The position numbers and the translations under genes were made by a program. The notes beneath the pieces were generated by a model. The model saw only the letters and a list, made by a program, of their open reading frames with translations. It searched no databases and was not told the origin of the DNA. Below are positions 59,921 to 64,000 of a DNA stretch of 64,000 bases, piece by piece; position 1 is the stretch's first letter; every line of letters begins with the position of its first letter. This DNA is from Bradyrhizobium sp. Ai1a-2 (GTDB taxonomy: Bacteria; Pseudomonadota; Alphaproteobacteria; Rhizobiales; Xanthobacteraceae), in assembly GCF_000426245.1 (NCBI RefSeq), contig NZ_AUEZ01000020.1, positions 16,001-80,000 on the forward strand. Reading direction: 5' to 3'.

Positions 59921-59934
59921 TTGATCCCGATCAA
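59921..59934. promoter_or_regulatory. FixK/FNR box before cytochrome c peroxidase
   Basis: TTGATCCCGATCAA is a perfect match to the TTGAT-N4-ATCAA form and a near-perfect palindrome. Its centre is 61 bp before the ATG at 59989, consistent with a class II position about 41.5 bp before a transcript start near 59969. The divergent MFS gene is 117 bp away on the other side. Confidence 0.8.
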
Positions 59935-59988
59935 TGAAGAGCGAGCGCACCTGCAACAACATTGATCGTGGGTTGGGAGCTCAATATC

Positions 59989-61026
59989 ATGCGCAAGTTT
60001 TTATCTGTCGCCGTTGCGATGCTGGCCTCATCACAAGCTGTCGCTGATGACGATCTAATGAAGGCTGCCAAGCAGATCTTCACACCAATTCCTTCGGTAC
60101 TTCCCGCTGTCAAAAACAACGCCGTCACGCACGACAAGATCGAGCTTGGCAAGATGCTATTCTTTGATCCGCGACTGTCGGCAAGCGAGATCATCAGCTG
60201 TAACACCTGCCATAACGTTGGCACCGGCGGCGTCGACGCCGGTCCGACCTCTGTCGGCCATGGATGGCAAAAGGGTCCGCGGCGGGCGCCGACGGTCTAT
60301 AACGCGGTGTTCAATGTGGCGCAGTTCTGGGATGGACGCGCCGCGGACCTCAAGGCGCAGGCGAAGGGTCCCGTGCAGGCGAGCGTCGAAATGAACGCGA
60401 CACCCGATCACGTGATCAAAACGCTGACGTCCATGCCCGACTATGTCGCGATGTTCAAAAAGGCGTTCCCCAACGAATCATCGCCAGTCACCTTCGACAA
60501 TTTCGCCAAGGCGATCGAAGCTTTCGAGACGACTCTGATTACGCCGGCCGCGCCCTTCGATCAGTATCTTGAAGGGGATGCCAACGCCCTCAGTGCGCAG
60601 CAGAAGGCGGGACTGAAGCTGTTCATGGACAAGGGATGCGCGTCCTGCCACAACGGGATCAACATCGGCGGGCAGGACTACTTCCCGTTCGGCGTGATCG
60701 AAAAGCCGGGTTCGGACGTGTTGCCGAGCGGGGACAAAGGCCGGTTCGCGGTCACCAAGACGGCGAGTGACGAATATGTGTTTCGCGCCGCGCCCCTCCG
60801 CAACGTCGCCTTGCGGGCGCCGTACTTTCATTCGGGCCAGGTCTGGAGCTTGAAGCAAGCGGTCGGCGTGATGGGTGAAGTTCAGCTTGGCGCCAAGCTA
60901 ACGGACAAGGAAGAAAACGATATCGTGGCGTTCCTGATTTCGCTGACCGGGCAATTGCCGAGGATTGAATATCCCATATTGCCCACACGCACTGACGCGA
61001 CACCGCCGCCGTCGCTCGGAAAATAG
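59989..61026 (+). CDS. ccpA: Di-haem cytochrome c peroxidase
   Basis: The protein has 345 aa from ATG 59989 with a signal peptide (MRKFLSVAVAMLASSQAVA). Two haem-binding motifs are present: CNTCH (about 71-75) and CASCH (about 220-224). Landmarks RRAPTVYNAVFNVAQFWDGR and LRNVALRAPYFHSGQVWSLK belong to the CcpA/MauG family. It reduces H2O2 in the periplasm with electrons from cytochrome c. The FixK/FNR box implies induction at low oxygen. Confidence 0.93.
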   Translation: MRKFLSVAVAMLASSQAVADDDLMKAAKQIFTPIPSVLPAVKNNAVTHDKIELGKMLFFDPRLSASEIISCNTCHNVGTGGVDAGPTSVGHGWQKGPRRAPTVYNAVFNVAQFWDGRAADLKAQAKGPVQASVEMNATPDHVIKTLTSMPDYVAMFKKAFPNESSPVTFDNFAKAIEAFETTLITPAAPFDQYLEGDANALSAQQKAGLKLFMDKGCASCHNGINIGGQDYFPFGVIEKPGSDVLPSGDKGRFAVTKTASDEYVFRAAPLRNVALRAPYFHSGQVWSLKQAVGVMGEVQLGAKLTDKEENDIVAFLISLTGQLPRIEYPILPTRTDATPPPSLGK

Positions 61027-61124
61027 GCTGTTCATTCTTCGGATGTACGCGAATAGCGTCCGCGAAAGGCGGACCTCGGTGAGGCTCCGCCTTCCGCGCT
61101 TACAGAACGACGATTGCTCGCCAA

Positions 61125-62213
<1,089 letters not shown>

Positions 62214-62289
62214 GATGGAGTCACTCCTCGGATTGCAATTTGAATGGGGCGGGGCAAAGCGCCCTCTGGGACCGTTCGACCCTTAACCA

Positions 62290-62525
62290 GGGGGAAACTC
62301 GAGCCATGCCTGGAAGGCTGCCTTCTTCGGGGCCTTGACGCTGTCGCCCCCGTTCTATTCGTCAGTACCGCTTCCGGAGCGGACCCTGCGCCCCCGGGAC
62401 TACCCCAAGGCCGAGCCGACGTCCAGAACGGCCTACCGCTGACCCAGCTCAAGGCCCCGACATCGCATGGGGGAGCTTGGGCGCCGCGATGTCTGCTCCT
62501 AGCCCGACGCCCCGCCGTCAAAGCA
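62290..62525. other. Unassigned structured stretch, possible non-coding RNA
   Basis: No convincing protein frame occurs in 62214-62800. GGGGCCTTGA (62318-62327) and TCAAGGCCCC (62450-62459) can pair over ten bases across about 120 nt. A smaller hairpin CCGCTTCCGGAGCGG lies between them. The strand is undetermined. It could be a structured RNA or a relic repeat; no known RNA family was recognised. Confidence 0.3.
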
Positions 62526-62567
62526 TGAAGAGATTAGGTGGAAATGTATCCACAACGGAAGCCGCAC

Positions 62568-62690
62568 TCCCTCTCCCGCTTGCGGGAGAGGGTTGGGGTG
62601 AGGGTGCCTCCGCGATGGGACTTTCCGTGAGGAGAGAGCCCTCACCCTGCGCTACGCGCCGATTTCTCCCGCAAGCGGGAAAGGTGAGGA
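62568..62690. repeat. Palindromic repeat (CCCTCTCCCGCTTGCGGGAGAGGG type)
   Basis: CCCTCTCCCGCTTGCGGGAG at the left and CTCCCGCAAGCGGGAAAGG at the right, with GGGGTGAGGGTG and GAGCCCTCACCC inside. It is nearly the same element as 53431-53550. Confidence 0.85.
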
Positions 62691-62800
62691 TTCAGGCTGA
62701 TCGACGAATGCCCTAGCGGTTCGGTTCCGGCCGCCCTGCGTGCGGAACCAGGCCTCGCCGGGATCGTTGGTCCCGCGGACAATGACGCGGGTAGAACGAG

Positions 62801-63127
62801 ATGGCGACTGACAGGCAGCGCAGCTACCGGAAGGATTTTCTGATCGCATCCGCCTTGATTGTGAGCGGACTTGCGATTTCCATCGTTTCGCTGGTCGAAA
62901 TCGCCGCGCGCCAATCCGAGGAGGTGGCGCAGGCGACGCCGCCGGTGCAGTCTTCGCCGCCCGAGCCGCAGACAAAACCCGCCGAATCGAAGCCGGGCGG
63001 AGAGCGCCCGACCACGCCGGCGCCTGAACCCGCACGTCCTGACCCGGACGCGCAGAAGACCGGCGCGCAGCCAGCGCTTCCGCCGGCGCCCGCGGAAAAG
63101 ACCGCGCCGCCGGTCCAGCAGAAGTGA
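62801..63127 (+). CDS. Membrane-anchored Pro-rich hypothetical protein
   Basis: The 108-aa protein starts with a basic head ([11 protein letters not shown]), one TM helix ([20 protein letters not shown]) and a long Pro/Ala/Lys tail ([20 protein letters not shown]). The tail is probably periplasmic and unstructured, spanning towards the cell wall. No domain is recognised. The gene lies on the same strand as the decarboxylase-like gene. Confidence 0.65.
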   Translation: MATDRQRSYRKDFLIASALIVSGLAISIVSLVEIAARQSEEVAQATPPVQSSPPEPQTKPAESKPGGERPTTPAPEPARPDPDAQKTGAQPALPPAPAEKTAPPVQQK

Positions 63128-63251
63128 TTTCCTAGCATTCCCCGGGACCGGCCTGAACGAACCTTGCCGAATTTACAGTCTCGCCTGCGTCACTCTGCCG
63201 CCGCATAATCCTGGTCGCCAACGAAACGCCAACGACCTTTGGGGCCAGCAG

Positions 63252-63992
63252 ATGAAGATCGACGATGTCAGGCGAAATGCCTATTCGATGCCGCTTATGA
63301 ACCCCGCGTTTCCGCCGGGGCCCTATCGCTTCTTCAACCGCGAATATTTCGTCATCACTTACAGGACCGATCCCGAAGCGCTCGCCGCCGTGGTGCCGGA
63401 GCCGCTCGAGATCGCCGAGCCCGTGGTGAAATACGAATTCATCCGGATGCCCGACTCCACCGGCTTTGGCGACTACACAGAGACCGGTCAGGTGATCCCG
63501 GTTCGCCTGAAAGGGGAGGAAGGGGCTTACACCCACGCGATGTATCTGGACGACGAAGGCCCGATCGCGGGCGGCCGCGAGCTCTGGGGCTTTCCGAAGA
63601 AGCTGGCGAGGCCGAAGATCGAGGTCGAGAGCGACGTGCTGGTCGGCACGCTGCATTACGGCTCGGTGCTCTGCGCCTCCGGCACCATGGGCTATAAGCA
63701 CCGTCCGGTCGATCACGACACCGTGCTGCAGAGCATGAAGGCGCCGAACTTCATCCTGAAGATCATCCCGCATGTCGACGGCAGCCCGCGGATCTGCGAA
63801 CTCGTACGCTTCCATCTCGAAGACATCACGCTGAAGGAAGCCTGGACCGGCCCTGCCGCTCTCGGCCTGTTTCCGCACGCGCTCTGCGACGTCGCGCGGC
63901 TTCCGGTGCGCGAGGTCGTCTCCGCCTTGCATTTCAGGGCGGACCTGACGCTCGGGCTCGGGACGGTGGCGTTCGATTATATGGCGAAGTGA
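63252..63992 (+). CDS. Acetoacetate decarboxylase family protein
   Basis: The protein has 246 aa from ATG 63252; a longer frame upstream is not homologous. [20 protein letters not shown] carries the Schiff-base Lys of acetoacetate decarboxylases, and [20 protein letters not shown] the pocket Glu residues. It decarboxylates acetoacetate to acetone and CO2 or a related beta-keto acid. No CoA transferase or dehydrogenase partner is visible before the window ends. Confidence 0.92.
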   Translation: MKIDDVRRNAYSMPLMNPAFPPGPYRFFNREYFVITYRTDPEALAAVVPEPLEIAEPVVKYEFIRMPDSTGFGDYTETGQVIPVRLKGEEGAYTHAMYLDDEGPIAGGRELWGFPKKLARPKIEVESDVLVGTLHYGSVLCASGTMGYKHRPVDHDTVLQSMKAPNFILKIIPHVDGSPRICELVRFHLEDITLKEAWTGPAALGLFPHALCDVARLPVREVVSALHFRADLTLGLGTVAFDYMAK

Positions 63993-64000
63993 CGAAGGCG

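Overview
The window reads as chromosomal DNA of a GC-rich alphaproteobacterium, most likely Bradyrhizobium or a close relative. The indications are high-GC codon use, a five-gene cytochrome oxidase operon of the coxMNOP layout known from Bradyrhizobium, a FixK/FNR box before a cytochrome c peroxidase, an initiator tRNA with encoded CCA, and many copies of several dispersed palindromic repeat families between genes. The genus is inferred from gene content; no search was run.

Layout. 1-15 kb: a GntR-controlled catabolic set (homoserine-dehydrogenase-like oxidoreductase with SAF domain, phytanoyl-CoA dioxygenase-like protein), a divergent ECF41-type sigma factor / CxxC peroxidase-like pair with recognisable promoters, a membrane adenylate cyclase, an alpha/beta hydrolase, a first Ogt, two paralogous metallo-beta-lactamase-fold hydrolases flanking a GST and a fumarylacetoacetase-like gene, and SDR/quinone-oxidoreductase genes. 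15-18 kb: tRNA-fMet between a broken FUSC-transporter tail and an IS481-like transposase tail, then a 4'-phosphopantetheinyl transferase and a DUF2189 membrane protein. 18.5-23.1 kb: cytochrome oxidase operon. 23.2-32 kb: a giant (about 2000 aa) repeat-containing surface or secreted protein with a dimethylformamidase-like domain, next to an HD-GYP protein and a protein that looks like degenerate GGDEF-EAL. 32-36 kb: an AraC regulator, then a MarR regulon (cupin, marR, nitrilase) in which all three units carry a TGTTGTATATACAACA-like operator.

35.6-40.6 kb is the most notable accessory region: an alkylation-damage (Ada) island. It holds Ada, two more Ogt-type methyltransferases, an AlkB-superfamily-like 2OG-Fe(II) oxygenase translationally coupled to one of them, a stand-alone FAH N-terminal-like protein, a small unknown protein and a SnoaL-like protein. 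Five near-identical sites (best form TTTGAAAGCAAGGACCGGA, containing a GAT-N6-GCAA core) lie in front of these units.

40.6-63 kb: a zinc regulon in two parts. One is a COG0523 GTPase behind a perfect 20-bp Zur-like palindrome. The other, behind a second Zur-like site, is a His-rich small membrane protein followed by znuC, znuB, znuA, a second COG0523 GTPase with a His-rich loop, and a WD40 protein. Interspersed are rnk, small unknown proteins, a zinc-ribbon hydrolase, htpG, DUF3095 and DUF2147 proteins, a GNAT enzyme, sodB, crcB and a two-gene permease. The end carries an MgtC-like protein, an MFS exporter, a di-haem cytochrome c peroxidase under a perfect FixK/FNR box, an orphan TRAP solute-binding protein, a possibly structured non-coding stretch and an acetoacetate-decarboxylase-like gene.

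Functionally the window is dominated by stress and micronutrient modules with readable cis-regulatory sites: GntR, ECF41, MarR, Ada, Zur and FixK/FNR. No CRISPR array, prophage, rRNA operon or intact insertion sequence was seen.
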